This document shows, one piece after another, positions 43,655-53,587 of a stretch of 64,000 bases of DNA (the stretch's first letter is position 1; each line of letters starts with the position of its first letter). A program made the position numbers and the translations under genes. The stretch spans positions 214,562 through 278,561 of the forward strand of contig NZ_SMFL01000010.1 in assembly GCF_004349265.1 (NCBI RefSeq), read 5' to 3'. Source of the DNA: Dyadobacter psychrotolerans. GTDB taxonomy: Bacteria > Bacteroidota > Bacteroidia > Cytophagales > Spirosomataceae. The notes beneath the pieces were generated by a model that saw only the letters and a list, made by a program, of their open reading frames with translations, did no database searches and was not told where the DNA came from.

Positions 43655-45496
43655 ATGACCAGGAATTTACTTAATATTTATAGAAAGAGCATGATAAGAA
43701 GCATCGTTTTACTGGCGTTTCTTTTTGGAGGCTGCGAAAGTTACCTTGACAAATCTCCGCAGGCAACGATTACAGATACCGATGTATTTGGAAGTTTCAT
43801 CAGTTTTCAGGGTTTTGTGGAAGAAATGTACGACTGTGTGATCGACATTCACAAAGTGCTTGGAGGAAACCAGTTTTACAATTTCAGTGCTTCTGACGAA
43901 CTTCTGTCCACTGTACCTATTATCTGGGACGATGGCAATTATTGGAACCAGACAACTTTCCTGTATGCTGCAAGCCCTAATCTGGCATACCAGGCTAACC
44001 TCACCCGTATGCGGGTCTGGCCATTTGCCTGGTATGGAATCAGAAAGGCAAATTTGGGTTTAAGCAAACTGGATCTGCTGACAGATGTAACGGAAGAAGA
44101 AAAAAATGCGATTAAAGGGCAGCTACTGTTTTTCCGCGGATTCCTGCATTTTGAACTAATGCGTTACTACGGAGGACTGGCGTATGTCGACCAGGTTTTG
44201 TCCTCATCCGAAGAGCTGACCTTACCAAGACTTAGTTACAAAGAAACTGCGGCAAAAGTATCCGCAGATCTTGAAGCAGCCGCAGCGCTTCTACCTTTAA
44301 AATGGGATGATGCCGCAGTGGGAAAAGCAACACTTGGTAACAACGGGCAGCGGATCACGAAGATACACGCCATGTCTATGCTGGGTAAAAATCTGTTATA
44401 TGCGGCAAGCCCGATGATGAACGAGAGTTCAACCGGTAGTAACACCTACGATGTTGAATTAAGCAAAAAGGCTGCCGATGTATTTACAGAAGTGATCCGG
44501 ATTTGTAACGAGTCCGGCACTTACAAGTTACAAAGCTGGGCTACCTGGACAGATAATTTCTGGGTTTGGTCACCAAGTAACCGGGATAGACCGGGAGGTA
44601 CTGAGGTGATTATGAATCCGACAGTTATTATCCCGAGTTATGTGCGGTTTACCACGAACAGAACCAGTAATCCGGTTCAGTATGGAGCAGGAAACAGCCG
44701 TGTGGAAGTGCCTACGCATAACTTTATCAAAAACTATGGTATGGCCAACGGCCTGCCGATTGACGACCCAGCTTCCGGATACAATCCAAATGATCCCTGG
44801 ACAGGAAGAGATCCCCGGTTTTATATTGATATAGTTTATGATGGGGTGAGGCTGGTAGATAACGCAACTGCAGCGGCGGCAAAATCCAATGAATTTGCAC
44901 AGCTTGCCAACAACGGTTTTCACAGAAACGGTACACCTGCAAGTGCTGGTGTCGCAGGAAGTGTAACTGGTTATTTCTACAAAAAATGGACTCCAAAAGG
45001 TAACAATCCATGGGACAACCGCTGGGGAAATTTCCAGTCTTATCACCCGCTTATGCGTTTGGCGGATGTGTACCTGATGTACGCAGAAGCAGCACTAAAC
45101 GGGTATGGCACCCCTTTGTCAAAATCTCCGGCAGCAACACTTACCGCAGTTGATGCAGTAAACATGATCCGCAATCGCGCGCAATTGCCCAATCTGACAG
45201 CCAAATACACCGCATCAAAAGATGCTTTCATGAAGCAGATCATTCGTGAACGCGCTGTTGAATTCGCTTTTGAAGGACACCGCTTTTTCGATCTGCGCCG
45301 CTGGAATATTTCAGGAAACCCTGAATATCTGCAAAAAACAGCCATTGATTTTGATCGTGGTGCGAATGGAAAACCGATCAATCTAAGCGAGCGTACGGTA
45401 GTAACCAGGGTTTTTGAAAAAAGACACAACTGGCTTCCTTTCCAGTTGAAAGACGTAAAACTTTATGAAGGCTTTCCCCAAAACCCGGGATGGTAA
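43655..45496 (+). CDS. SusD/RagB-like glycan-binding lipoprotein (first pair)
   Basis: 613 residues. Lipoprotein signal with Cys27 in FGGC (an ATG at residue 13 is an alternative start). The TPR-rich SusD core is shown by LLFFRGFLHFELMRYYGG, MLGKNLLYAASPMMN and the C-terminal RERAVEFAFEGHRFFDLRRW, followed by PFQLKDVKLYEGFPQNPGW, the usual ending. It lies on the outer-membrane surface as the lid of the SusC upstream. The next gene begins 28 bases after its stop. Confidence 0.95.
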   Translation: MTRNLLNIYRKSMIRSIVLLAFLFGGCESYLDKSPQATITDTDVFGSFISFQGFVEEMYDCVIDIHKVLGGNQFYNFSASDELLSTVPIIWDDGNYWNQTTFLYAASPNLAYQANLTRMRVWPFAWYGIRKANLGLSKLDLLTDVTEEEKNAIKGQLLFFRGFLHFELMRYYGGLAYVDQVLSSSEELTLPRLSYKETAAKVSADLEAAAALLPLKWDDAAVGKATLGNNGQRITKIHAMSMLGKNLLYAASPMMNESSTGSNTYDVELSKKAADVFTEVIRICNESGTYKLQSWATWTDNFWVWSPSNRDRPGGTEVIMNPTVIIPSYVRFTTNRTSNPVQYGAGNSRVEVPTHNFIKNYGMANGLPIDDPASGYNPNDPWTGRDPRFYIDIVYDGVRLVDNATAAAAKSNEFAQLANNGFHRNGTPASAGVAGSVTGYFYKKWTPKGNNPWDNRWGNFQSYHPLMRLADVYLMYAEAALNGYGTPLSKSPAATLTAVDAVNMIRNRAQLPNLTAKYTASKDAFMKQIIRERAVEFAFEGHRFFDLRRWNISGNPEYLQKTAIDFDRGANGKPINLSERTVVTRVFEKRHNWLPFQLKDVKLYEGFPQNPGW

Positions 45497-45524
45497 TCAT
45501 TCATTTCACAAAAAGCTGACTTAC

Positions 45525-48521
45525 ATGAAGAAGATATATTGGTACTTAAGTTGTTTGTTTTTGCTGTTCCCTGCAATTACAAAAGCTCAGAAAGTTCCTG
45601 CTGCAAACCTGATGACCATAGAATCGGTCGTTGTCGATGAAAATGGCAGTCCGATCAGCGGGGCGTTTGTTTATGGAAATGAAGGCGTTGCGGTTGCAAA
45701 GACGGACGTGCGCGGAAAATTTACGCTTTATACGCCTGAGTTAAGCGATTTGCTGATCGAAGCACAGGGCTATGAATCCTTTGTTTTTGAACCGGGGCAA
45801 TACCGGAATACGGAAACGCTGACATTGAAGAAATCCACCTTTTTGTATGGAGAGCGGGATGCAGTTCAAATTGCTTTTGGAAAAGTAAAAAAAGGAAACC
45901 TTGTCAATGCAGTAACTGTATTTGACCCGAAAGAGCTCCGAAAATATGATAATACGCAAAGTATTTCATCTGCTTTAACAGGCCTGATTCCGGGAATGCT
46001 GGGTGGCTCAAATATCCGTGGTATTGGCAATGCTATGTTCGTCGTTGACGGACTTCCGCGTGATATCAGTACAATTAACCTTTCCGAAGTTGAGCAGATA
46101 ACGGTTTTAAAAGATATCAATTCATCTATTTTATATGGAAATGATGCAGTAAATGGTGTGGTACAAATTACTACCAAACGTGGACAGCCATTTAAAAAAC
46201 AGATAAACGCTACGGCTTACTACGGAATTTCCCGTCCCAGTGCCCTGCCCGAATATTTATCTTCGGCAGACTACATGGAACTTTATAACGAAGCCAGATT
46301 AAATGACGGCCTTGGTATACAGTATGCACCCGGTGTGATAGAAAATTACCGCAGCGGAAATCAATACCGCTATCCGAGCATCGATTATTATTCCAAAGAT
46401 TACCTTAAAAACCTGAAACCGTTTTCACGGGCAATGGTCGATTTTTCGGGAGGGAATAATGTAGCAACCTATTATTCCAATATCGGATGGACGCAAACGG
46501 GAAGTCTTTATAATTTCGGCGAAGGAAAGGGTTTGAAATCAAATGTATTTAACGTCCGCGGAAACATTGACCTTAAAGTAAACCGGTGGATCAAAAGCGC
46601 AATGGATGCGGTTGTGGTGCTGAACAACAACAATTCGCCAACCGGGAGTTTCTTTACCAACGCCGCAACGTTACGCCCAAATTTATTTGCTCCGCTCCTG
46701 CCTATTTCACTGATAGACCCTGAAAACGCTATTTTAAAAGGTCATAAAAATGATATCGATGACACCTATCTGATCGGCGGTACTGCAACGTATCCAACCA
46801 ACCCGATTGCTGCCGGCTATTCCGGAGGTACAAACCGTCAGGTTCAAAGGACATTTTCATTCAACAACCGTATTGATTTTGATTTAGGAAGTTCGGTAAA
46901 AGGACTTGCTTTTCATACCAATTTGAGCTTTGATTACCTGACTTTGTATGATCAGTTTATCAGCAATACCTATGCATCGTATGAACCGGTATGGTCTGCA
47001 ACCGAGGACAAAATCACAAGTATCAGAAAATACGGAGAGGATGTCCGCACAGGAACACAGAATGTTGGAAATGCTTCTTATCGACGCAGAATCGGGTTTT
47101 ATGGCTTACTGGATTACGACCGGACTTTTAACGAGATACATCATTTTGCAGGCTCGCTTCTGGCTTATTCTACCAGTGATAAAGTGCAGACCGATTTGCA
47201 GGGAACCAAAAATGCAAACCTTGGCCTTCGTTTAGCTTATGGTTTTAAAAAAAAATACCTGGTTGACTTCAGCAGCGCTTACGTTAACTCGGCCAAACTT
47301 CCGGAAGGGAACAGGACAGCATTTTCGCCATCCCTTGGTCTTGCCTGGATGGTGAGTTCAGAAAATTTCATGTCTTCGGCTACTTTTGTGGATTACCTGA
47401 AATTGCGTGTTTCGGCCGGTTCAATGAATTCCGATAATGGCATACCCGGCTTCTTTTTATATGACGAAAAATACAGTGGCTCAGGAAGCTATTCCTGGTA
47501 TGAAGGCACACGGTCAAGAGCTGGTGTGGTACCAACAAACGGAGGCAACCCTAACCTTGCTTTTGAAAAACGTAACGAGCTCAATTTCGGAGTGGAAAGT
47601 ATGTTGTTCAAAAACCGTTTGTCTGTAAACGCCAACGTTTTCACCAGTGTTTATTCCGATCAGATCACAAGACCTCTAACCATTTACCCAAGTTATTACA
47701 CAACCTTTATTCCTTACAGAAATTTTGAAGAAAACAGCTACAAAGGTGCCGAATTAGGTCTTTCCCTGCGGGAAACGATCGGAGATTTTTCAATCGTCTT
47801 TGGGGCAAATGTTTTGTATTCTACTTCAAAAGTGAACAAAAGAGACGAACTCTTTGCTGTAAATTCCCGTAACCGTACAGGACAATCGGTAGACGCTACT
47901 TTTGGCTTGGAATCGGAAGGGCTGTTCAGTGACATTAATGATATCGCAGGTCACGGAATACAGGCATTTGGAACAGTAAAACCCGGAGATATCAAGTACA
48001 AAGATCAAAATGCCGACGGAGTTATTGATGCAAACGACGAAGTACGCATTGGCAGATCTCAGGCTCCTTTGTCTTATGGTTTGAATCTTCGTATGTCATA
48101 TAAAAACCTGACTTTGTTTGCACGAGGAAACGGCAGATCCGGTTCAAATGGCGCTTTGAGCAACAACTATTTCTGGGTTGATGGCGATGACAAATACTCA
48201 GCATATATCAAAGACCGCTGGACTGAGGCTACCAAGGCCACAGCAACTTTGCCAAGATTGAGCTCTATCTCAAACACCAATAACTACCGCAGCTCGGACT
48301 TCTGGTTATACCGCGACAATTTCTTTACGGTTGACAGACTTCAATTGACTTACGACTTTCCGATCCGGCTTACTAACAAAGCAGGGGTTAAAGCGCTTTC
48401 CGTTTTTGCAGATGCGTCCAACCTGGTAATGCTTTCAAAAGTAAGGCATATCAAGGAACTAAGCATTGGTTCTGAACCGCAGTACCGGTCTTATTCCTTA
48501 GGTCTGAACATCTCGTTTTAA
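45525..48521 (+). CDS. SusC-like TonB-linked outer-membrane transporter (second pair)
   Basis: 998 residues from the ATG at 45525, which opens a signal peptide (MKKIYWYLSCLFLLFPAITKA); the in-frame ATG at 45465 lies inside the previous gene and is rejected. A carboxypeptidase-like domain about 28-110 has a low-similarity start (ESVVVDENGSPISGAFVYG). The plug holds NIRGIGNAMFVVDGLPRD and VLKDINSSILYGNDAVNG. The barrel ends in YSLGLNISF. It is only distantly similar to the first SusC, so the two pairs may take different parts of one glycan. It pairs with the SusD-like gene 18 bases downstream. Confidence 0.94.
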   Translation: MKKIYWYLSCLFLLFPAITKAQKVPAANLMTIESVVVDENGSPISGAFVYGNEGVAVAKTDVRGKFTLYTPELSDLLIEAQGYESFVFEPGQYRNTETLTLKKSTFLYGERDAVQIAFGKVKKGNLVNAVTVFDPKELRKYDNTQSISSALTGLIPGMLGGSNIRGIGNAMFVVDGLPRDISTINLSEVEQITVLKDINSSILYGNDAVNGVVQITTKRGQPFKKQINATAYYGISRPSALPEYLSSADYMELYNEARLNDGLGIQYAPGVIENYRSGNQYRYPSIDYYSKDYLKNLKPFSRAMVDFSGGNNVATYYSNIGWTQTGSLYNFGEGKGLKSNVFNVRGNIDLKVNRWIKSAMDAVVVLNNNNSPTGSFFTNAATLRPNLFAPLLPISLIDPENAILKGHKNDIDDTYLIGGTATYPTNPIAAGYSGGTNRQVQRTFSFNNRIDFDLGSSVKGLAFHTNLSFDYLTLYDQFISNTYASYEPVWSATEDKITSIRKYGEDVRTGTQNVGNASYRRRIGFYGLLDYDRTFNEIHHFAGSLLAYSTSDKVQTDLQGTKNANLGLRLAYGFKKKYLVDFSSAYVNSAKLPEGNRTAFSPSLGLAWMVSSENFMSSATFVDYLKLRVSAGSMNSDNGIPGFFLYDEKYSGSGSYSWYEGTRSRAGVVPTNGGNPNLAFEKRNELNFGVESMLFKNRLSVNANVFTSVYSDQITRPLTIYPSYYTTFIPYRNFEENSYKGAELGLSLRETIGDFSIVFGANVLYSTSKVNKRDELFAVNSRNRTGQSVDATFGLESEGLFSDINDIAGHGIQAFGTVKPGDIKYKDQNADGVIDANDEVRIGRSQAPLSYGLNLRMSYKNLTLFARGNGRSGSNGALSNNYFWVDGDDKYSAYIKDRWTEATKATATLPRLSSISNTNNYRSSDFWLYRDNFFTVDRLQLTYDFPIRLTNKAGVKALSVFADASNLVMLSKVRHIKELSIGSEPQYRSYSLGLNISF

Positions 48522-48539
48522 TTATAAAAATAAGATCTT

Positions 48540-50297
48540 ATGAGATTATTACTAAAATATTCCCTGGTTTCTCTGGCAGCGATTTTCCTGGTTTCCTGTA
48601 GTTTGCTGGAACCCGTGGACGACAACCATAGCACCATTGACCGTATCTATGCGGATCCGGCTTATGCAGAAGGTGTTCTGATGACGGCTTATACCAAAAT
48701 CCCAACCAACAGCCTCAGCTTTAATGACGTAGCCACAGATGATGCTGTGAGTAACGACAAGTTAAGTAACTACTCTCGTATGGCTACGGGACAGTGGTCG
48801 GCGATGTTCAACCCTGTGGATCAATGGAGCAACTGCATTTCCGGAATTCAGACATTAAACCAGTTTACTACGCTTATCGATACGGTAAACTGGAAAGGAT
48901 CGGTTCCTGAATTAAACTGGCTTTACACCCAGCGTTTCAAAGGTGAAGCATTTGCGCTGAGAGCATTACTTCAATATCATCTGTTAGTAACTGTTGCGGG
49001 TCCGGGAGCAAACGGCCAGATGCTGGGGATCCCGATCATCGATCAGTTTTTAAACGTTAATGCAGATTTTAATATTCCCAGAGCCACATTCGAAGAGTCG
49101 GTAAACCGTATTTATTCAGATATAGATCAGTCGTTGAAATACCTGACAATGAATGATTATCTGAATGTCACAAATGCGAGTCAGCTGCCTGCCGGTTATG
49201 AAAAAGTAGCAACAACCAACTACAATATCGTTTTCGGTTCTGAGCTTAATCAACGTATCAGCGCGCGGGTTGTTAAAGGGCTGAGAGCAAAACTTGCGCT
49301 CCTTGCTGCAAGTCCTGCTTATAGTACCGATGCCACCAAATGGGTTCAGGCAGCTAACTATGCAGGAGAAGTTTTGAAAACAATCGGCGGAGTAACAGGT
49401 TTGGATCCAAACGGAAATAAATTCTATTTAAAAACCCTGGTTGACGTCCTGAACGTATCCGCAGCTACGCCAATCGACCAAAAGGAAATCCTCTGGAGAA
49501 GAGCAGTTGTAGCTTCTAACACAAGAGAAATGGCGCATTATCCTCCGTCATTGTTTGGTAAAGGAAATTTGAACCCGACACAAAATCTGGTAGATGCTTT
49601 TCCTGCCCTAAACGGATATCCGATTTCGAGAACAGAAAGCAACTTTGATAAAGCCAATCCTTATGCCAACCGTGACCCCCGCCTTCGTCAGTACATCACT
49701 TACAACGGCAATACTTTTGCAGGAAAAACCATTATAACCGGTGTTGGAGGTGGTGTTGATGCAAAAGATTCGGTTGAGTCTTCAACGAGAACAGGTTATT
49801 ATCTGAAAAAACTTTTGGTTGAAGAAGTTAATTTAAATCCTGTTTCGACTACAACTCAAAAACATTACGAAACGCACATGCGCTATACAGAACTGTTTTT
49901 GATTTATGCAGAAGCAGCCAATGAAGCCTGGGGACCAACTGGAACCGGCACTTTCGGATTTTCCGCTAAGGATGTGATTGCAGCTATCCGTACCCGTGCA
50001 GGTATCGCCAAAACGGATCCTTACCTTACTTCAATTTCGACCAAAGAAGATATGAGAACATTGATCCGCAATGAACGCAGGCTCGAGCTTTGTTTCGAAG
50101 GTTTTCGTTTCTGGGATCTGCGCCGCTGGAAAAGTAATCTGACTGAACCTGCAAAGGGAATCAATATCAATAAAACAACTTACAATGTGGTAGATGTTGA
50201 GCCCCGCGCATACAGCAACGACTTTATGTACTACGGCCCTGTTCCTCAGACAGAAGTGGTAAAATATTCAGCACTTATTCAAAATAAAGGGTGGTAA
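48540..50297 (+). CDS. SusD/RagB-like glycan-binding lipoprotein (second pair)
   Basis: 585 residues. Lipoprotein signal ends in VSC (Cys20). SusD landmarks: RFKGEAFALRALLQYHLL, KGLRAKLALLAASPAY, FLIYAEAANEAWG and RNERRLELCFEGFRFWDLRRW near the end. It ends in KYSALIQNKGW, as SusD proteins commonly do. It serves the second SusC. Confidence 0.94.
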   Translation: MRLLLKYSLVSLAAIFLVSCSLLEPVDDNHSTIDRIYADPAYAEGVLMTAYTKIPTNSLSFNDVATDDAVSNDKLSNYSRMATGQWSAMFNPVDQWSNCISGIQTLNQFTTLIDTVNWKGSVPELNWLYTQRFKGEAFALRALLQYHLLVTVAGPGANGQMLGIPIIDQFLNVNADFNIPRATFEESVNRIYSDIDQSLKYLTMNDYLNVTNASQLPAGYEKVATTNYNIVFGSELNQRISARVVKGLRAKLALLAASPAYSTDATKWVQAANYAGEVLKTIGGVTGLDPNGNKFYLKTLVDVLNVSAATPIDQKEILWRRAVVASNTREMAHYPPSLFGKGNLNPTQNLVDAFPALNGYPISRTESNFDKANPYANRDPRLRQYITYNGNTFAGKTIITGVGGGVDAKDSVESSTRTGYYLKKLLVEEVNLNPVSTTTQKHYETHMRYTELFLIYAEAANEAWGPTGTGTFGFSAKDVIAAIRTRAGIAKTDPYLTSISTKEDMRTLIRNERRLELCFEGFRFWDLRRWKSNLTEPAKGININKTTYNVVDVEPRAYSNDFMYYGPVPQTEVVKYSALIQNKGW

Positions 50298-50336
50298 TCA
50301 TTCTCTAATACTGAAATCATTAAATTCCTTTTTGAC

Positions 50337-51353
50337 ATGAAGAAATTATCACTTTTACTGATTTTGCTGGCCGGAATGTTCGGCTGTAAAAACCAGGAAA
50401 TCGAATTTCCGGATTACGACTACACGACCGGATATTTCCCATATCAATACCCGATCCGGACTTTGGTACTGGGCGATTATATTTATGACAACACCAACGA
50501 CAACGACCATAAATTCCTGATATCTGCGGCGATGGGTGGGGTTTATAAAAATGATCAGGAAAGAATATTTAAAATCCAGGTCGACAACAGTTTGGTTAAC
50601 CAGGCAAAATTTGCTTCTACCAACCAGCCGATGTACGCCCTGCCTGAAAGATATTATAAACTAAGCTCCACCGATCAGCTGATCATCCCGAAAGGTGAGT
50701 TTAACGGAAACATAGAAGTGCAGCTTACCGACGCATTTTTTGATGATACCCTGGCTACAAAACTGGCCTACGTTCTACCAGTCAGGATTACCGAGGTTTC
50801 CAATCTGGATTCTCTTCTGGTAGGAAAATCAATTCTTGCCAAGCCTGATCCGAGGATCGTCAGCAATTGGGATGTAACACCGAAAAACTTCACCATGTTT
50901 GCTGTTAAATATGTCAATCCTTTTCATGGAAATTATTTTCACAGAGGAAAAAGTACATTAACTGATGCTGCCGGAAAAGTGCTGGAATCGAGCATGTACC
51001 ACCAGCAATATGTAGAAAAAGATGAGGTTTGGACTTTGAATACAAAAGCCAAAAACAAGGTTACCGTTGAGGGCGTAGTTCGTGCAACTGCGGTAACTGG
51101 AAAACTAAGCATGCTTCTGACTTTCACCGGCAATGACTTCGTTATTCAAAGTGCTCCCGGCTCTGCATTTAATATCACCGGAACCGGAAAATTTGTGGAC
51201 GACGCTGATGAATGGGGAAATAAAAAACGCGATGCGCTTTATTTGAATTACCAGTTTACACAGGGAGCAAATAAATATACCGCAACAGATACCCTGGTGG
51301 TTAGGGACAGAGGTGTAATTTTGGAACTGTTTCAACCTGTAATTACTCCTTAA
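50337..51353 (+). CDS. DUF1735/DUF5627-type surface lipoprotein
   Basis: 338 residues. Lipoprotein signal ends in FGC (Cys17). The N-terminal half (FPDYDYTTGYFPYQYPIRTLVLG, seen as FPDYDYTTGYFPYQYP) resembles the DUF1735 module found in SusD-linked proteins, and the second half (NPFHGNYFHRGKSTL) resembles DUF5627. Such proteins are probable surface glycan-binding proteins in place of SusE/F. It is the fifth gene of the locus and is followed by a hairpin. Confidence 0.8.
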   Translation: MKKLSLLLILLAGMFGCKNQEIEFPDYDYTTGYFPYQYPIRTLVLGDYIYDNTNDNDHKFLISAAMGGVYKNDQERIFKIQVDNSLVNQAKFASTNQPMYALPERYYKLSSTDQLIIPKGEFNGNIEVQLTDAFFDDTLATKLAYVLPVRITEVSNLDSLLVGKSILAKPDPRIVSNWDVTPKNFTMFAVKYVNPFHGNYFHRGKSTLTDAAGKVLESSMYHQQYVEKDEVWTLNTKAKNKVTVEGVVRATAVTGKLSMLLTFTGNDFVIQSAPGSAFNITGTGKFVDDADEWGNKKRDALYLNYQFTQGANKYTATDTLVVRDRGVILELFQPVITP

Positions 51354-51363
51354 TTTTGACAAC

Positions 51364-51396
51364 GGCAGTCTGTTATGCAGGCTGCCATTATTTTTT
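51364..51396 (+). terminator. Internal terminator or attenuator within the glycan locus
   Basis: Nine-base arms GGCAGTCTG (51364-51372) and CAGGCTGCC (51378-51386) with one G-U pair and a TTATG loop, then ATTATTTTTTA. It divides the transport genes from the enzyme genes. Confidence 0.7.
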
Positions 51397-51415
51397 ACCA
51401 AATGACTTTACCGTT

Positions 51416-52537
51416 ATGAGAATTGATTTAAAAAAAGCCATTATACTGTTTACCCTTCTTTTTTTTACAGCATGCTTATCAAATATTTCTGCGCAGCAAA
51501 ATAAAAAACCCGTAAAAGTCGGGGCTTATTATTACGACGGCTGGGGTGGAAAAAATGCAAAAGCAGACAATCCCAATGAGCCCTGGGCAAAAAATGCACC
51601 CAGACAGGTTACCAAAAGAATGCTCGATGAATTTGCCGACCGGGAACCTGTGTGGGGATGGAGAAGCGATTCGCAGGAAATTATGGAGCGGCAAATCGAT
51701 CTTGCTGCAGATAACGGCGTTGAGTTTTTTCTTTTCTGCTGGTACTGGCGGGATAGCAAAGGCCCGATCAACCTGGAAGAAATTGCTAAACTTCCCGGGC
51801 ACGAAAGCATGAACCGGTATTTGAAAGCAAAAAATAAAAACAGGATTAAGTTCGGATTACTCATTGCCAACCACCAGGGAGCAGAAATTACAGGAACTGA
51901 AAACTGGGAGAAAGCGACCGAACACTGGATGCAATATTTCAACGATCCACAGTATATCAAAGTCGACTCAAAACCGATGGTGGTTATTTTTAATGCCAAG
52001 GGAATTGAAAACGCGGACATTTCAGCTATGAAGCAAACCGCGCAAAAGCAGGGTCTAAAAAATGGACTTACCATAGCAGGCTGCGGCAATACGGAGGGAA
52101 AAAACTTCGATATCAGTACGCACTACAATGTTGTACCCGGATATTCCGCCGGTCCGGAAGAACATCCGTATTCCGAATTAGCTAACGCACAACGCGAGCG
52201 CTGGAAAGGCACGGCCGAAAAACCTTATATCCCGACAGTCATAGCCGGCTGGGACAAACGCCCCTGGGAAGATGCGAGCGGCAAAGCCACATCGGGCGGA
52301 GCCAAACAGGGCTGGTTTTACACAGGCAAAACACCTGAACAGTTCAAAACTTTTCTGTCTGATGCTGTTACCTGGATGGACAAAAATCCTGAACAGACGA
52401 TTAAGGAGCGCATGGTTCTCATTTATGCCTGGAACGAGCTTGGAGAAGGCGGCTACCTGGTCCCGACAAAAGGCGACCCGAAAGCGAGTTATCTTAAAGT
52501 GGTAAAGAATGTGGTTTCAAACCAAAATAAAAAGTAG
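51416..52537 (+). CDS. GH99-like (WbsX-type) glycan-active protein, first copy
   Basis: 373 residues from the ATG at 51416 (signal MRIDLKKAIILFTLLFFTAC); the longer in-frame start at 51356 overlaps the terminator hairpin. The fold family is shown by VGAYYYDGWGGKNAKADN, REPVWGWRSDSQEIMERQ, FFLFCWYWRD and the C-terminal VLIYAWNELGEGGYLVPT. The family includes endo-alpha-mannosidase-type GH99 and WbsX-like proteins of polysaccharide loci. It probably acts on the imported glycan at the surface or in the periplasm. A second copy is at 53588. Confidence 0.85.
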   Translation: MRIDLKKAIILFTLLFFTACLSNISAQQNKKPVKVGAYYYDGWGGKNAKADNPNEPWAKNAPRQVTKRMLDEFADREPVWGWRSDSQEIMERQIDLAADNGVEFFLFCWYWRDSKGPINLEEIAKLPGHESMNRYLKAKNKNRIKFGLLIANHQGAEITGTENWEKATEHWMQYFNDPQYIKVDSKPMVVIFNAKGIENADISAMKQTAQKQGLKNGLTIAGCGNTEGKNFDISTHYNVVPGYSAGPEEHPYSELANAQRERWKGTAEKPYIPTVIAGWDKRPWEDASGKATSGGAKQGWFYTGKTPEQFKTFLSDAVTWMDKNPEQTIKERMVLIYAWNELGEGGYLVPTKGDPKASYLKVVKNVVSNQNKK

Positions 52538-52571
52538 TTAGAGAAAACGTATTTTAATCTTCAAATAACAA

Positions 52572-53546
52572 ATGAGTTTTAATTTAAAAGCCATTGCAAT
52601 CACACTGATCAGCATTGGAACACTTGAATTCGCTTCTGCCCAAAAATTCACCATACCCGTTTTTCCGGATACGCAAAGTGAAGTCGGAGGAAATCACAAC
52701 ATGTTTACCAGCCGGATCAAATGGGTTGTTGACCATAAAGATTCGTTGAAAATTCCGATGGTTTTACACGTGGGCGACCTGGTCAATTTTGACAATTATG
52801 ATCACTATGAAGTTGCCAGCAAGGGCTATGAATCTTTTGATGCCAATCACATTCCCTACGCAATTGCTCTGGGAAATCATGATACAGAGGCGGTAGGTTT
52901 TAACAGCGGCAGCGCGGCTCCCGGCAACGTAAACCAGAATTTAAGGAAAACACACAAGTTTAATTCCTACTTTCCGGTTTCCCGTTTTTCAAACCAGCGG
53001 GGAAGATACGAGGCCGACAAAAGCGATAATGCTTACTATACTTTCAAAGTGGGTAATACCAACTGGCTGGTTATAAGCCTTGAATTTTGCCCTCGAATGG
53101 GGCCGATCAACTGGGCGGGAGATATCGTTAAAGAGTTTTTCAATTACAACGTCATCATTATCACACACTATCACCTTACTCCGAAAGGAGAAATTGCTGA
53201 TCGTAATGCAGGATATGGAGATTTCAGCCCGAAGGATGTTTTTGAGCGGCTGGTAAAAAAGTATTCAAACATCCGTTTTGTCCTCAGCGGCCACGTGATG
53301 AGCTCAGCATTAAAAGTTGATACGGGCGAAAATGGAAATAAAGTTTATCAGATCCTGCAAAATTACCAGAACGAAGATCTGGGAGGCGGTTACATCCGGC
53401 TTCTTTCATTTGATATTGATAAAAAATCGGTTTCGGCCAGCATGTACTCGCCTTATTACAAAAAGACAAAAGAAGACACGTCTAAATTTTCAATAGAAGG
53501 CATCGACTTCATCAAACAAAATGAAGAGAGATCGCTGAAACGCTAG
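52572..53546 (+). CDS. Secreted calcineurin-like metallophosphoesterase
   Basis: 324 residues with a signal peptide (ends FASAQ). Metal-binding motifs are complete: Asp33 in FPDTQ, GDL with Asp69 (LHVGDLVNF), GNHD at 101-104, THYH with a His pair in IITHYHLTPKG, and GHVMSS. Family members split phosphomono- or diesters. Between two GH99-like genes in a SusCD locus it may remove phosphate from the imported glycan or glycan-lipid. This link is inference. Confidence 0.88.
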   Translation: MSFNLKAIAITLISIGTLEFASAQKFTIPVFPDTQSEVGGNHNMFTSRIKWVVDHKDSLKIPMVLHVGDLVNFDNYDHYEVASKGYESFDANHIPYAIALGNHDTEAVGFNSGSAAPGNVNQNLRKTHKFNSYFPVSRFSNQRGRYEADKSDNAYYTFKVGNTNWLVISLEFCPRMGPINWAGDIVKEFFNYNVIIITHYHLTPKGEIADRNAGYGDFSPKDVFERLVKKYSNIRFVLSGHVMSSALKVDTGENGNKVYQILQNYQNEDLGGGYIRLLSFDIDKKSVSASMYSPYYKKTKEDTSKFSIEGIDFIKQNEERSLKR

Positions 53547-53587
53547 ATTTTAAACATTTATTCAACTGTCTTACCAGCATTTTAGAC

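Noticed and set aside
44570..45046. 158-codon minus-strand frame inside the first SusD
   Set aside because: Cys/Trp-rich shadow product opposite a typical SusD sequence.
45465..45524. Earlier ATG for the second SusC
   Set aside because: It overlaps the end of the SusD gene and would place 20 polar residues before a good signal peptide.
51356..51415. Longer start for the first GH99-like protein
   Set aside because: That frame passes through the terminator hairpin and adds residues before a clean signal peptide.
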